A stretch of 64,000 nucleotides of DNA from Aliiroseovarius salicola (lineage in GTDB: Bacteria > Pseudomonadota > Alphaproteobacteria > Rhodobacterales > Rhodobacteraceae), in the NCBI RefSeq assembly GCF_027891095.1, contig NZ_JAQIIO010000004.1, positions 310,001 to 374,000 on the forward strand. The letters run 5' to 3'. Positions 46,790-56,470 of this stretch are shown here, piece by piece; position 1 is the stretch's first letter; each line of letters begins with the position of its first letter. Both the position numbers and the translations under genes were made by a program. The notes under the pieces are model-generated. The model was given only the letters and a program-made list of their open reading frames with translations, was not told the DNA's origin and did not search any database.

Positions 46790-47701
46790 ATGTCCATTCG
46801 ACCGATCCTTAACCAATCTCTTGCCAACCCGACAATCGAAGGGGCTGGTGTGCATCTTCATCGTGCCTTCGGTTTCCAAGACCCTGAAGCGTATGACCCC
46901 TTTCTCCTGTTCGATGACTTTCGCACAGATGATCCCGCCCTGTCGGCGAAGGGATTTCCATGGCATCCTCATCGTGGCATTGAAACCATTACATATGTGC
47001 TGGCCGGAGAGGTGGAGCACGAAGACAGTCTTGGAAACAAAGGTCGGTTAGGGGCAGGAGATATCCAGTGGATGACTGCTGGGTCAGGGATCATGCATCA
47101 GGAAATGCCCATCTCAAATACGCGAGGCCAAATGCACGGGTTCCAGCTGTGGGCCAACCTGCCGCGTGATCTGAAAATGACCTCTCCGAATTATCAGGAT
47201 GTTCCTTCTGTTGAAATTCCGGTTATCGAAGAAGATGACGGCACGGTGGTTCGTGTGATCACGGGTAATTTTTGGGGCCGTACGGGCCCCGTGGATGGCA
47301 TTGCGGCAGACCCACTCTATCTCGATATTTATGTGCCCGCGGGTGTCGTCAAAAGCTTCCCGATTGATACACGGCGTCAAGCGTTCGCCTATGTTTTTGA
47401 AGGGGCAGGCGTCTTTAGCGACGCAGCGGCTCCGCAGGGTGTGCTGCTTGAGAAAGAGGTGATGGGGCAAGAGGTAAATATTCGCGATCTCTCCGGTAAT
47501 CGGACTGTTGTCAGGTTCGGTGCAGGTGATGAGGTACATGTGCAGGCGGGACAGGATGGGATCCGGTTTCTGCTCGTGGCAGGTGCCCCGATCCGCGAAC
47601 CCGTGGCCTGGCACGGGCCGATTGTGATGAACACCCGGGAAGAGTTGCATCAGGCGATGAAGGACTTGCGCAACGGGACATTCATCCAACCCGCCCACTG
47701 A
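46790..47701 (+). CDS. Pirin-family protein
   Basis: A 303-residue bicupin. The pirin metal-site signature is intact: FPWHPHRGIETITYVLAGEVEHEDSLGNKG and IQWMTAGSGIMHQEMP provide the His/Glu ligands. The C-terminal pirin_C cupin follows (FAYVFEGAGVF). Bacterial pirins include quercetinases and regulators of pyruvate dehydrogenase or stress responses; the role here is unknown. The ATG at 46790 follows GCGGAG. It is divergent from glutamate dehydrogenase. Confidence 0.94.
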   Translation: MSIRPILNQSLANPTIEGAGVHLHRAFGFQDPEAYDPFLLFDDFRTDDPALSAKGFPWHPHRGIETITYVLAGEVEHEDSLGNKGRLGAGDIQWMTAGSGIMHQEMPISNTRGQMHGFQLWANLPRDLKMTSPNYQDVPSVEIPVIEEDDGTVVRVITGNFWGRTGPVDGIAADPLYLDIYVPAGVVKSFPIDTRRQAFAYVFEGAGVFSDAAAPQGVLLEKEVMGQEVNIRDLSGNRTVVRFGAGDEVHVQAGQDGIRFLLVAGAPIREPVAWHGPIVMNTREELHQAMKDLRNGTFIQPAH

Positions 47702-47842
47702 ACCACGACTGAACCACGACCTGGGGCAACATAATCGCCTTATACCGTGCAAAAATGCGCGGAACCGATTGCCAATACTTGCGCAAATGTTACAAGTGTG
47801 CCGAATGTCGGAAATGTTGCCCTAAAGGTCGTGAACTCACCA

Positions 47843-48289
47843 ATGCAAAAACTGGACCTCCCTCCGATCTGGTTGCTCGGATTGCTGGCTGTGGCCTATG
47901 TGTTGCATAGTGTCGTGCCCGGTCTCGGCTTCGGAGTGATCTGGATGCGGGGGCTTGGGGTTCTGCTCGCGGGGGTTGGCCTTGCGATCATGCTGGCTGC
48001 GATTTGGGAGTTCATACGAGCGCGCACAAGCATTATTCCACGTCAGAAACCGACAACATTTCTGCGTCGCGGCATCTATCGCTATACTCGAAATCCAATC
48101 TATCTGGGTGATGTTCTGGTCCTTGCCGGAGCAATTCTCTGGTTGGATGTTTTGCCTGGGCTAATCCTGATCCCTCTCTTTATCTTGTTGATAAATAACC
48201 GATTTATCTTGGGTGAAGAGGCGATGCTGCGAGAGCTTTATGGCGAGGATTATGAGGATTGGGCGAAGAAAGTTCGACGCTGGCTTTAA
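47843..48289 (+). CDS. ICMT/PEMT-like membrane methyltransferase
   Basis: A 148-residue integral membrane protein with about four helices. The isoprenylcysteine-carboxyl-methyltransferase-like motif RRGIYRYTRNPIYLGDVL and the C-terminal EEAMLRELYGEDYEDWAKKVRRWL are diagnostic. These proteins use S-adenosylmethionine at the membrane; bacterial substrates are mostly unknown. The ATG at 47843 (MQKLDLPPIWLLG) is chosen; the frame is open to 47747 but the extra residues are not membrane-like. The ribosome binding site is weak. Confidence 0.85.
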   Translation: MQKLDLPPIWLLGLLAVAYVLHSVVPGLGFGVIWMRGLGVLLAGVGLAIMLAAIWEFIRARTSIIPRQKPTTFLRRGIYRYTRNPIYLGDVLVLAGAILWLDVLPGLILIPLFILLINNRFILGEEAMLRELYGEDYEDWAKKVRRWL

Positions 48290-48385
48290 GTGGTTTTGAA
48301 ATAAAATTGTCGCAATGCGGCAAAAAGAGATAGGATATTGCGCTGCGCCTGACTATGTTTGCCGGGACAGCGATAAGAAACAACG

Positions 48386-48413
48386 GAACTGAGATGGTTA
48401 ACTTGATCAGTTC
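48386..48413 (+). promoter_or_regulatory. Inverted repeat upstream of pntA
   Basis: GAACTGA-N14-TCAGTTC, perfect 7-base arms, 27-54 bases before the pntA GTG. It could be a leader hairpin or an operator. Confidence 0.3.
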
Positions 48414-48439
48414 TAAGTCGGGAGAAGAGGAAAAGACAC

Positions 48440-50011
48440 GTGAAGATTGGTGTTCCCAAGGAAATATTTGAGGGCGAGAACCGGGTCGCGATGACACCCG
48501 ATAGCGCCAAGCTGCTGCAGAAACTCGGATATGACTGTATAATCGAGACCAAGGCCGGTTTGGCGGCTGGATTTTCGGATGCGCTCTATAAAGAAGCAGG
48601 TGTTGAGATTGCCAAGACAGCTGCCAGCCTGTGGAAAGAGGCAGACATCATTGCGAAGGTGCGTCAGCCGAATGACACAGAGCTGAAGCGTCTGAACAAG
48701 GACAAGACCTTGATTTCCTTCTTCAATCCCGGTGGGAACGAAGCAGGAATGGAAAAGGCCAAAGCCTCTGGCGCCAATGTGATTGCGATGGAAATGGTTC
48801 CACGTATTTCGCGTGCCCAGAAGATGGACGCCCTGTCGTCCATGGCCAATATCGCCGGTTATCGCGCTGTGATCGAAGCGGGCAACAACTTTGGCCGTTT
48901 CTTCACCGGTCAGGTGACCGCTGCTGGTAAAGTGCCACCTGCCAAGGTTCTGGTGGTCGGCGCTGGTGTGGCCGGTCTTGCCGCGATCGGTACCTCGGCC
49001 TCGCTGGGTGCCATCACCTATGCGTTTGACGTGCGCCCGGAAGTGGCTGAACAGGTGGAATCGATGGGCGCCGAGTTTGTCTATCTCGATTTCGAGGAAG
49101 AACAGCAGGATGGCGCGGCCGCCGGCGGTTATGCTTCGGTCTCATCTCCTGAGTTCCGCGAAGCGCAGCTGGCCAAGTTCCGCGAACTGGCGCCGGAGGT
49201 GGACATCGTCATCACCACCGCGCTTATCCCGAACCGTGAGGCGCCCAAGCTGTGGCTTGAGGACATGATCAAGGCGATGAAGCCGGGATCGGTTATTGTC
49301 GACCTGGCAGCCGAAAAAGGTGGCAACGCCGAAGGCACTGTGATGGACGAGAAGATCGTGACCGATAATGGCGTGACCATCGTCGGCTATACTGACTTCC
49401 CCTCGCGCATGGCCTCACAAGCCTCATCGCTTTATTCCAACAACATCCGCCACATGATGTCGGACCTGACGCCCGAGAAAGACGGTCAGGTCAATCATGA
49501 CATGGAAGATGACGTGATCCGCGGCGCGACCGTGACCTTCGAAGGCGAGATCACCTTCCCGCCGCCGCCGCCCAAAGTGCAGGCGATTGCCGCCAAGCCG
49601 AAAGAGGTGGTGCCGGAACTGACGCTGGAAGAGAAGAAAGCCCTGGAAGCCGCTGAATTCAAACAGCAAACCAAGAACCAAGTCACTCTGCTTGCCGTTG
49701 GGGCTGCGCTCTTGCTTGGTGTTGGTCTGGTGGCGCCCGCCAGCTTCATGCAGCACTTTATCGTGTTTGTGCTGGCGGTGTTTGTCGGTTTCCAAGTGAT
49801 CTGGGGAGTGGCGCATTCGCTCCACACGCCACTGATGGCGGTGACCAACGCAATCTCGTCGATCATCATTCTTGGTGCGCTGATGCAGATCGGAACCAGT
49901 TCCGCAATTGTTGTCATTCTGGCGGCTCTGTCGGTCTTCATGGCCGGGATCAACATCTTCGGTGGCTTCCTTGTCACCCGGCGCATGCTCGCCATGTTCC
50001 AGAAATCGTAA
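48440..50011 (+). CDS. pntA: NAD(P) transhydrogenase subunit alpha
   Basis: With PntB it uses the proton gradient to reduce NADP+ with NADH. It has 523 residues: the NAD-binding domain I (about 1-380, with MKIGVPKEIFEGENRVAMTP, LVVGAGVAGLAAIG and GYTDFPSRMASQAS), then a short linker and about four C-terminal transmembrane helices (about 410-515). This is the fused form, unlike the split PntAA/PntAB of some alphaproteobacteria. It starts with GTG at 48440, well placed after GAGGAAAAG. pntB follows after 13 bases. Confidence 0.96.
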   Translation: MKIGVPKEIFEGENRVAMTPDSAKLLQKLGYDCIIETKAGLAAGFSDALYKEAGVEIAKTAASLWKEADIIAKVRQPNDTELKRLNKDKTLISFFNPGGNEAGMEKAKASGANVIAMEMVPRISRAQKMDALSSMANIAGYRAVIEAGNNFGRFFTGQVTAAGKVPPAKVLVVGAGVAGLAAIGTSASLGAITYAFDVRPEVAEQVESMGAEFVYLDFEEEQQDGAAAGGYASVSSPEFREAQLAKFRELAPEVDIVITTALIPNREAPKLWLEDMIKAMKPGSVIVDLAAEKGGNAEGTVMDEKIVTDNGVTIVGYTDFPSRMASQASSLYSNNIRHMMSDLTPEKDGQVNHDMEDDVIRGATVTFEGEITFPPPPPKVQAIAAKPKEVVPELTLEEKKALEAAEFKQQTKNQVTLLAVGAALLLGVGLVAPASFMQHFIVFVLAVFVGFQVIWGVAHSLHTPLMAVTNAISSIIILGALMQIGTSSAIVVILAALSVFMAGINIFGGFLVTRRMLAMFQKS

Positions 50012-50024
50012 GGAGTAGGGATCA

Positions 50025-51458
50025 ATGGAATTCGGTTTCACAACCGCCGCTTACGTTGTTGCGGCAGTTCTCTTCATCCTCTCCCTCGGTGGTCTGAGCG
50101 GGCAGGAAAGCGCGAAACGCGCGGTATGGTACGGCATTGTCGGCATGGGTCTGGCGGTGTTTGCAACGCTGATCGGTCCCGGTGCGGGCTTCTGGTGGCT
50201 GTCGATCATCCTGATCGCCATTGGTGGTGTGATCGGCACCGTGGTCGCACAACGCGTGCAGATGACCGAGATGCCGCAGCTTGTGGCTGCGATGCACTCG
50301 CTTGTTGGTCTGGCCGCCGTGTTTGTGGGCTTCAATGCGCATTTTGAACTCGTCAATGTTCTGGGCATGGATGAAGCGGCGAAGAAAGCGCTGGAAGGTT
50401 TTGGCGCGCTGATCGCCAAGAAAGACGTGGTTGAGCAGAACATCCTGCGGGTTGAACTGTTCCTCGGTGTCTTCATCGGTGCCGTGACCTTTACCGGCTC
50501 GGTGATTGCCTATGGCAAGCTGGCTGGAAAAGTGACCTCGGCGGCGGAAAAACTGCCCGGCGGTCATGCGCTGAACGCCAGTGCTGCCATTATTTCGCTG
50601 GTCTGCCTGATCTGGTACTTCAACTCCGGTGGCATCCTGCCGCTGATCATCATGACGCTGGCGGCCTTCTTTATCGGCTATCATCTGATCATGGGCATCG
50701 GTGGAGCCGACATGCCGGTGGTTGTATCGATGCTGAACAGCTACTCGGGCTGGGCCGCAGCTGCGATCGGCTTCTCGCTTGGCAATGACCTCTTGATCGT
50801 CGTCGGCGCGCTGGTTGGTTCCTCGGGTGCGATCCTGTCCTACATCATGTGTAAGGCGATGAACCGCTCGTTCATCAGCGTTATTCTTGGTGGCTTCGGT
50901 GGCACTGCTGGCCCGCAGATGGAAGTTGAAGGTGAGCAGATCGCCATCGACGCCGAAGGCGTGGCTGCCGCACTGGAAGATGCTGACTCGGTCATCATCA
51001 TTCCGGGTTACGGCATGGCTGTTGCACAGGCTCAGAACGCTGTGTCGGATCTGGTGCGCAAGCTCAAGATCGCGGGTAAAGAGGTGCGTTTTGCGATCCA
51101 CCCGGTGGCGGGGCGTCTGCCCGGTCACATGAACGTGCTGCTGGCGGAAGCCAAGGTTCCTTATGATATTGTGATGGAGATGGATGAGATCAATGATGAC
51201 TTCCCGTCGACGGATGTGGCCATCGTCATCGGCTCCAACGACATCGTGAATCCGGCCGCCCAGGAAGATCCGAACAGCCCGATCGCTGGCATGCCAGTTC
51301 TGGAATGCTGGAAAGCCAAACAGGTGTTCGTGTCGAAACGTGGCCAAGGTACCGGTTATTCCGGCATCGAAAACCCGCTCTTCTACAAAGAGAATACGCG
51401 CATGTTCTACGGTGATGCCCGTGACAGCCTCGATAAGCTCCTGGGCCTGATCGACTGA
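50025..51458 (+). CDS. pntB: NAD(P) transhydrogenase subunit beta
   Basis: A 477-residue subunit with about nine transmembrane helices in residues 1-265 and the NADP-binding domain III at the C-terminus ([45 protein letters not shown]). AAGGAGTAGGG precedes the ATG. It is followed by a good terminator, closing the pntAB operon. Long antisense open frames across this gene are codon-bias shadows. Confidence 0.97.
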   Translation: MEFGFTTAAYVVAAVLFILSLGGLSGQESAKRAVWYGIVGMGLAVFATLIGPGAGFWWLSIILIAIGGVIGTVVAQRVQMTEMPQLVAAMHSLVGLAAVFVGFNAHFELVNVLGMDEAAKKALEGFGALIAKKDVVEQNILRVELFLGVFIGAVTFTGSVIAYGKLAGKVTSAAEKLPGGHALNASAAIISLVCLIWYFNSGGILPLIIMTLAAFFIGYHLIMGIGGADMPVVVSMLNSYSGWAAAAIGFSLGNDLLIVVGALVGSSGAILSYIMCKAMNRSFISVILGGFGGTAGPQMEVEGEQIAIDAEGVAAALEDADSVIIIPGYGMAVAQAQNAVSDLVRKLKIAGKEVRFAIHPVAGRLPGHMNVLLAEAKVPYDIVMEMDEINDDFPSTDVAIVIGSNDIVNPAAQEDPNSPIAGMPVLECWKAKQVFVSKRGQGTGYSGIENPLFYKENTRMFYGDARDSLDKLLGLID

Positions 51459-51478
51459 TCTTCTCAAATAATTCAGGG

Positions 51479-51509
51479 AAGGGCGTCCATTTGGGCGCCC
51501 TTTTCTTTT
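51479..51509 (+). terminator. Terminator after pntB
   Basis: Stem AAGGGCG/CGCCCTT with a 10-base loop followed by TTTTCTTTT, 20 bases past the pntB stop. Confidence 0.8.
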
Positions 51510-51553
51510 GTACGCGCCTTGCTCGGGGCGGACCATATGGGTAGTCAGGGCAG

Positions 51554-52483
51554 ATGTCCCAAAGCTACGGTATCCTGATCAAACTCGCCTCCGTGGCCTT
51601 CATCTTGTCGATGCAAAGCTTGATCAAGGCGCTGCAAGGTGAGGTGCCGCCGGGAGAGGTGGTATTTTTCCGGGCGCTTTTGTCGATCCCGTTTCTTCTG
51701 ATTTGGATTGGGTGGCAGGGGCGGCTTTTTGTTGTGCTGAAAACCGAAAACCTTCCGGGAAATATTCTGCGTGGCGTCTTGGGAGCTTGTGCCATGGGGC
51801 TGACCTTTGCCGCGATCTCATATCTTCCACTGCCCGAGGCAACCGCGATCTTTTACGTGGCACCGATCCTGACCACGATCTTCGCCGCGATCTTCCTGAG
51901 AGAACCAGTAAGGCTGATCCGATTGGCAGCCGTTGGGGTGGGGCTTTTGGGCGTGCTTGTGATCTTGTGGCCGCGCTTGGGGAGTGTGTTTGAAAGCGGC
52001 GCGACCGAAGATACCATCTTGGCCTTCGGTGCGATGCTGGCCTTGGGCGCCGCCATTTTCATGGCGGTGGCAAAAATCCTCGTGCGTCGTTTGGTGGGGA
52101 AGGATCACCCTTCGACGGTGGTGCTTTACGCTGCGATCTGCGCGAGTGTGGTCACGCTTGTCTCAGCGCCTTTTGGTTGGGTATGGCCGACGGCGGAGCA
52201 ATGGGTGCTGCTGCTCGGGGCAGGGATGTTTGGTGCGATCGGTCAGGCGCTTCTGACTACCGCATACAAATACGCAGATGCCTCGACCATTGCGCCCTTC
52301 GACTATTCCTCGATGATTTTTGCCATCCTGTTCGGATATGTGTTTTTTGCCGAATGGCCGACAGTCCAGACGCTCATCGGGGCAGCTATCGTGATCTCCG
52401 CAGGGGGTGTGATCCTGTGGCGCGAAACCCGACTTGGGGTGGAGACGGCAAAAGCGCGGCGGGCCTCTCCTACCGGGAGCTAA
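51554..52483 (+). CDS. DMT-superfamily (EamA) transporter
   Basis: A 309-residue membrane protein with about ten helices in two EamA repeats (about residues 5-140 and 150-290). PLPEATAIFYVAPILTTIFAAIFLREP is the typical end of the first repeat and DASTIAPFDYSSMIFAILFGYVFFAEWP of the second. The family exports amino acids, metabolites or drugs; the substrate is unknown. It lies between pntAB and the dcw cluster, with 199 bases before ftsW, so it may or may not share the downstream transcript. Confidence 0.92.
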   Translation: MSQSYGILIKLASVAFILSMQSLIKALQGEVPPGEVVFFRALLSIPFLLIWIGWQGRLFVVLKTENLPGNILRGVLGACAMGLTFAAISYLPLPEATAIFYVAPILTTIFAAIFLREPVRLIRLAAVGVGLLGVLVILWPRLGSVFESGATEDTILAFGAMLALGAAIFMAVAKILVRRLVGKDHPSTVVLYAAICASVVTLVSAPFGWVWPTAEQWVLLLGAGMFGAIGQALLTTAYKYADASTIAPFDYSSMIFAILFGYVFFAEWPTVQTLIGAAIVISAGGVILWRETRLGVETAKARRASPTGS

Positions 52484-52682
52484 CTGTAGTGCCTAGCTGT
52501 GCAATTCCCTGCTGTGTCACCGATAAAGTGCTGGCTGGAAAGGGAAATATGGGCTATCGTATTTCCAATACCCCGCAATTAGACGGGGTTCTCCGGTTGG
52601 GGCGCAGATCCCAAAAAATACAAAAAAACCGGGGAAAACAAATGAGAATGAGCGGTACTTAAAGCAGTGACAGGCGGCAAAC

Positions 52683-53846
52683 ATGACTGAAATGGTGTAT
52701 GGCGTAATCCCGCAACGGGATGGCGATCCTATTCTTCCACGGTGGTGGCGCACGGTGGATCGTTGGTCGATTTCATGTGTGCTTGCGCTGTTTGGGTTGG
52801 GCATTCTTCTCGGGCTCGCTGCGTCGCCACCACTGGCCGAACGCAACGGGTTGGAGCATTTCCACTATGTCGAGCGCCAATTGCTGTTTGGGGCTGTTGG
52901 CCTTGTTACCCTGTTCGCCACCACAATGATGAGCCCCACGATGGTGCGCCGTCTCGGGGTGATCGGATTTGCCTTTGCCTTTGTCGCTGTGATCATGCTG
53001 CCGGTTTTGGGCACCGATTTCGGTAAAGGGGCCGTACGCTGGTATTCGCTGGGCTTTGCCTCATTACAACCGTCGGAATTTCTCAAGCCCGGTTTTGTGA
53101 TTGTCGCGGCTTGGCTGATGGCCGCAAGTCATGAGCTGAACGGACCTCCGGGCCGTTCCATTTCGCTTGCCCTTCTGATCATCATCGTGGCTTTTCTGGT
53201 GATGCAACCGGATTACGGCCAGACAGCTTTGATCGCTTTCGCATGGGGCGTGATGTATTTTCTCGCGGGCGCGCCGATCACCATTCTTGTGTCGCTGGTG
53301 GGGTTGGTCGTGCTGGGAATGACATTTGCCTATAACAACTCTGAACACGTTGCCCGGCGCATTGACGGGTTCCTCAATCCCGAGGTCGACCCGACCACCC
53401 AGCTTGGCTATGCCACAAACGCGATCCGCGAAGGTGGGTTCTTTGGGGTTGGTGTAGGCGAGGGGCAAGTGAAGTGGTCACTGCCGGATGCGCATACCGA
53501 CTTCATCATTGCAGTGGCTGCCGAAGAATACGGTCTGGTGCTCGTGCTGCTCATCATCGCCCTTTATGCAACCATCGTTATTCGCAGTTTCATGCGACTC
53601 ATTCAGGAGCGCGACACCTTCATTCGCTTGGCCGGAGCGGGGCTCGCGTCGATTTTTGGCGTGCAGGCCCTGATCAACATGGGGGTCGCAGTGCGTCTTT
53701 TGCCTGCAAAAGGCATGACTTTGCCGTTTGTCAGCTATGGCGGATCTTCGCTTATTGCAGGCGGCATCGCATTGGGTATGTTGCTGGCGTTCACCCGCAC
53801 CCGCCCGCAAGGCCGGATGCAGGACGTGTTCAACCAACGACACTGA
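52683..53846 (+). CDS. ftsW: Septal peptidoglycan polymerase FtsW
   Basis: A SEDS-family glycosyltransferase that works with FtsI at the division site. It has 387 residues and about ten transmembrane helices. Family stretches are KGAVRWYSLGFASLQPSEFLKPGF, QPDYGQTALIAFAWG, GEGQVKWSLPDAHTDFIIAVAAEEYG and PFVSYGGSSLIAGGIALG. It opens the visible dcw cluster; murD, mraY and ftsI are outside the window. The 199-base leader contains GGAAAT-N12-ATTTCC (52543-52566) and ACCCCG-N8-CGGGGT (52570-52589) inverted repeats. Confidence 0.95.
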   Translation: MTEMVYGVIPQRDGDPILPRWWRTVDRWSISCVLALFGLGILLGLAASPPLAERNGLEHFHYVERQLLFGAVGLVTLFATTMMSPTMVRRLGVIGFAFAFVAVIMLPVLGTDFGKGAVRWYSLGFASLQPSEFLKPGFVIVAAWLMAASHELNGPPGRSISLALLIIIVAFLVMQPDYGQTALIAFAWGVMYFLAGAPITILVSLVGLVVLGMTFAYNNSEHVARRIDGFLNPEVDPTTQLGYATNAIREGGFFGVGVGEGQVKWSLPDAHTDFIIAVAAEEYGLVLVLLIIALYATIVIRSFMRLIQERDTFIRLAGAGLASIFGVQALINMGVAVRLLPAKGMTLPFVSYGGSSLIAGGIALGMLLAFTRTRPQGRMQDVFNQRH

Positions 53847-53894
53847 TCTCATCCGGTCCTCTGACGGGCCTCAATATACGGACAACGCCGGACC

Positions 53895-54995
53895 ATGGCT
53901 GACACCCAACCTCTTCTCGTGATCGCCGCCGGGGGCACTGGCGGTCACATGTTTCCCGCTCAGGCCTTGGCCGAAGCCATGCTGCGCAAAGGCTGGCGGG
54001 TAAAGCTTTCAACGGATGCGCGTGGCGCGCGCTACACCGGTGGTTTCCCACATGTGGTGGACGTGGAAGAGGTGAGCTCTGCAACCTTCTCTCGTGGTGG
54101 CCCCTTGGCCAAGATGCTGGTGCCCTTCAAGATCCTTGGCGGCATCTTGTCGATGGCTTGGCGGCTCAGACGTGATCGACCTGCTGCAATTGTCGGTTTT
54201 GGGGGGTATCCTTCGATCCCGGCATTGGGAGCAGCCTGGATGCTGGGACTGCCGCGTATGATCCATGAGCAAAATGGCGTTCTGGGGCGTGTGAATAAAC
54301 GGTTTGCCACCAAGGTGAACTTTGTTGCCTGCGGAACCTGGCCTACCGAAGTCCCACAGGACTCAAATGCAATTCATACCGGAAATCCGGTCAGAGGAGA
54401 GGTTCGGAAACGTGCTGGTGCGGCCTATATTGCTCCCGGCGATTACCCAATGTCGATCCTTGTAATGGGAGGCAGCCAGGGCGCACGTGCCTTGTCCGAC
54501 AATGTACCTGCCGCGATTGCAGCACTTCCCGGGCATTTGCTCCAGCATATTTCCGTCAGCCATCAGGCGCGGGATGAAGACCATGACCGCGTTGTCGCCT
54601 TTTACGACGAACACGGTATCCGCGCCGATGTGCAGCCCTTCTTCACCGACATTCCTCGCCGCATGTCGGAAGCTCAGCTTGTGATCAGCCGGGCAGGCGC
54701 GTCATCGGTCGCTGATATTTCGGTGATTGGACGCCCGTCGATCCTGATCCCCTATCCGCATGCGACCGAAGATCATCAAACGGCCAATGCCCGCGGTTTG
54801 GTTGAAGCGCAAGCCGCCATTCTGATACCCGAAAGCCAACTGGATCCCGCCATGCTTTCCGAGCAAATTGCCAATGTATTGGAGCATCCAGAAGGTGCCT
54901 TGCTGATGTCGCAAGCGGCAACTTCCCAAGGTATCCCCGACGCGACCGAGCGCCTTGTGGCGCTTGTTGAAGAACTGACAGGACAGAATTCATGA
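53895..54995 (+). CDS. murG: UDP-GlcNAc:lipid I N-acetylglucosaminyltransferase
   Basis: Makes lipid II from lipid I at the inner face of the membrane. It has 366 residues. The GT28 signatures [19 protein letters not shown] at the N-terminus and [15 protein letters not shown] in the second domain are present, plus the UDP-sugar site [35 protein letters not shown]. It follows ftsW after 48 bases and overlaps murC by 4 bases (ATGA). Confidence 0.96.
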   Translation: MADTQPLLVIAAGGTGGHMFPAQALAEAMLRKGWRVKLSTDARGARYTGGFPHVVDVEEVSSATFSRGGPLAKMLVPFKILGGILSMAWRLRRDRPAAIVGFGGYPSIPALGAAWMLGLPRMIHEQNGVLGRVNKRFATKVNFVACGTWPTEVPQDSNAIHTGNPVRGEVRKRAGAAYIAPGDYPMSILVMGGSQGARALSDNVPAAIAALPGHLLQHISVSHQARDEDHDRVVAFYDEHGIRADVQPFFTDIPRRMSEAQLVISRAGASSVADISVIGRPSILIPYPHATEDHQTANARGLVEAQAAILIPESQLDPAMLSEQIANVLEHPEGALLMSQAATSQGIPDATERLVALVEELTGQNS

Positions 54996-56389
54996 ATGCA
55001 GCCGCCACCAAACTGCCCACCGAAATGGGCGCCATCCACTTTGTCGGCATTGGCGGCATCGGCATGTCGGGCATCGCCGAAGTGCTCCTCAATCACGGTT
55101 ACACCATTCAGGGATCTGACCTGAAAGCCTCAAAGATCACCAATCGCCTCGGGGAACTGGGGGCCGAGATCTTCGTTGGCCAGAAGGCAGAGAACCTCGA
55201 AAATGCCGAAGTGGTGGTGATCTCATCCGCCATCAAACCCGGCAATCCCGAACTGGACGCCGCGCGGGCAAGTGGCCTGCCGGTCGTGCGTCGTGCAGAG
55301 ATGCTGGCGGAGCTGATGCGTCTCAAGTCGAACATCGCAGTAGCCGGAACCCATGGCAAAACGACCACCACGACGATGGTGGCAGAGCTTTTGGTGCATG
55401 GCGGGATCGACCCGACTGTCATCAATGGTGGGATCATCCATGCCTATGGCTCCAACGCACGGATGGGGCAGGGGGAATGGATGGTGGTTGAGGCCGACGA
55501 GTCGGACGGCACGTTCAACCGCCTGCCTGCCACCGTCGCCATCGTCACCAATATCGACCCCGAGCATATGGAACACTGGGGCGACTTTGACACGCTGCGT
55601 CAGGGCTTCCTCGATTTCGTGTCCAACATCCCATTCTACGGGCTGGCAGTCTGCTGCACCGATCATCCTGAGGTTCAAGCTCTTGTCGGGAAAGTTACCG
55701 ATCGGCGTGTTGTCACCTATGGTTTCAACGCTCAGGCTGACGTACGGGCTGTAAATCTGCACTACAAAGGCGGAGTGGCACATTTCGATATTGAGCTGCA
55801 CCATGAAGGCAGCACAATCGAAGGCTGCACCCTGCCGATGCCGGGGGACCACAACGTCTCCAACGCGCTTTCTGCCGTGGCCGTCGCCCGCCATCTGGGC
55901 ATGAAGCGCGATGAAATCCGCGCGGCTCTCGCGAGCTTCGGAGGGGTCAATCGCCGCTTTACCAAGGTTGGCGAAGTGAACGGTGTGACCATCATCGATG
56001 ATTACGGGCACCATCCGGTTGAGATTGCCGCCGTGCTCAGAGCGGCGCGTCAAGCCTGCGAAGGGCGGGTGATCGCCGTGCATCAACCGCACCGCTACAC
56101 ACGCCTACATGATCTGTTCGAAGAGTTCTGTGCCTGTTTCAACGAAGCAGATGTTGTTGGAATTGCAGATGTATTCGCTGCGGGCGAAGATCCGATTGAA
56201 GGTGCAAGCCGCGATGATCTGGTCGCCGGTCTGGTGCGCCATGGTCACCGTCATGCAGGCGCCGTTTCCTCTGAGGATGATCTGGTGAAGCTGGTTCAGG
56301 ATGAGACCAAACCGGGTGACATGGTGGTCTGCCTCGGGGCGGGCACGATCAGCACCTGGGCCAACAACCTGCCATCGCGCCTGGCTTAA
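54992..56389 (+). CDS. murC: UDP-N-acetylmuramate--L-alanine ligase
   Basis: Adds the first stem-peptide residue in peptidoglycan synthesis. It has 465 residues: an N-terminal [14 protein letters not shown] Rossmann-like domain, the ATP-binding [17 protein letters not shown], the EADESDGTF segment and the C-terminal Mur ligase domain ([16 protein letters not shown]). Its ATG overlaps the murG stop codon. The end of the gene carries one copy of a 12-base direct repeat that includes the stop codon. Confidence 0.97.
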   Translation: MNAAATKLPTEMGAIHFVGIGGIGMSGIAEVLLNHGYTIQGSDLKASKITNRLGELGAEIFVGQKAENLENAEVVVISSAIKPGNPELDAARASGLPVVRRAEMLAELMRLKSNIAVAGTHGKTTTTTMVAELLVHGGIDPTVINGGIIHAYGSNARMGQGEWMVVEADESDGTFNRLPATVAIVTNIDPEHMEHWGDFDTLRQGFLDFVSNIPFYGLAVCCTDHPEVQALVGKVTDRRVVTYGFNAQADVRAVNLHYKGGVAHFDIELHHEGSTIEGCTLPMPGDHNVSNALSAVAVARHLGMKRDEIRAALASFGGVNRRFTKVGEVNGVTIIDDYGHHPVEIAAVLRAARQACEGRVIAVHQPHRYTRLHDLFEEFCACFNEADVVGIADVFAAGEDPIEGASRDDLVAGLVRHGHRHAGAVSSEDDLVKLVQDETKPGDMVVCLGAGTISTWANNLPSRLA

Positions 56390-56453
56390 TTGCTGCCCTG
56401 GCGCTTGTTTTACGCCAGTTTCCATGTGTTTTGACTATGATTTAATTGCTGCC
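56386..56453 (+). repeat. Short direct repeat at the murC-permease border
   Basis: TTAATTGCTGCC occurs at 56386-56397 (containing the murC TAA) and again at 56442-56453, just before the permease gene. Between them a hairpin CTGGCG-N9-CGCCAG (56398-56418) may be a weak terminator. The repeat may mark an old insertion or duplication. Confidence 0.5.
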
Positions 56454-56470
56454 TGATGCAAAGGTAAGCC

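Noticed and set aside
50022-51536. A 504-codon open frame on the minus strand across pntB
   Set aside because: It is exactly antisense to a confidently identified gene, rich in His/Arg/Gln as expected from reversed GC-biased codons, and has no recognisable domain.
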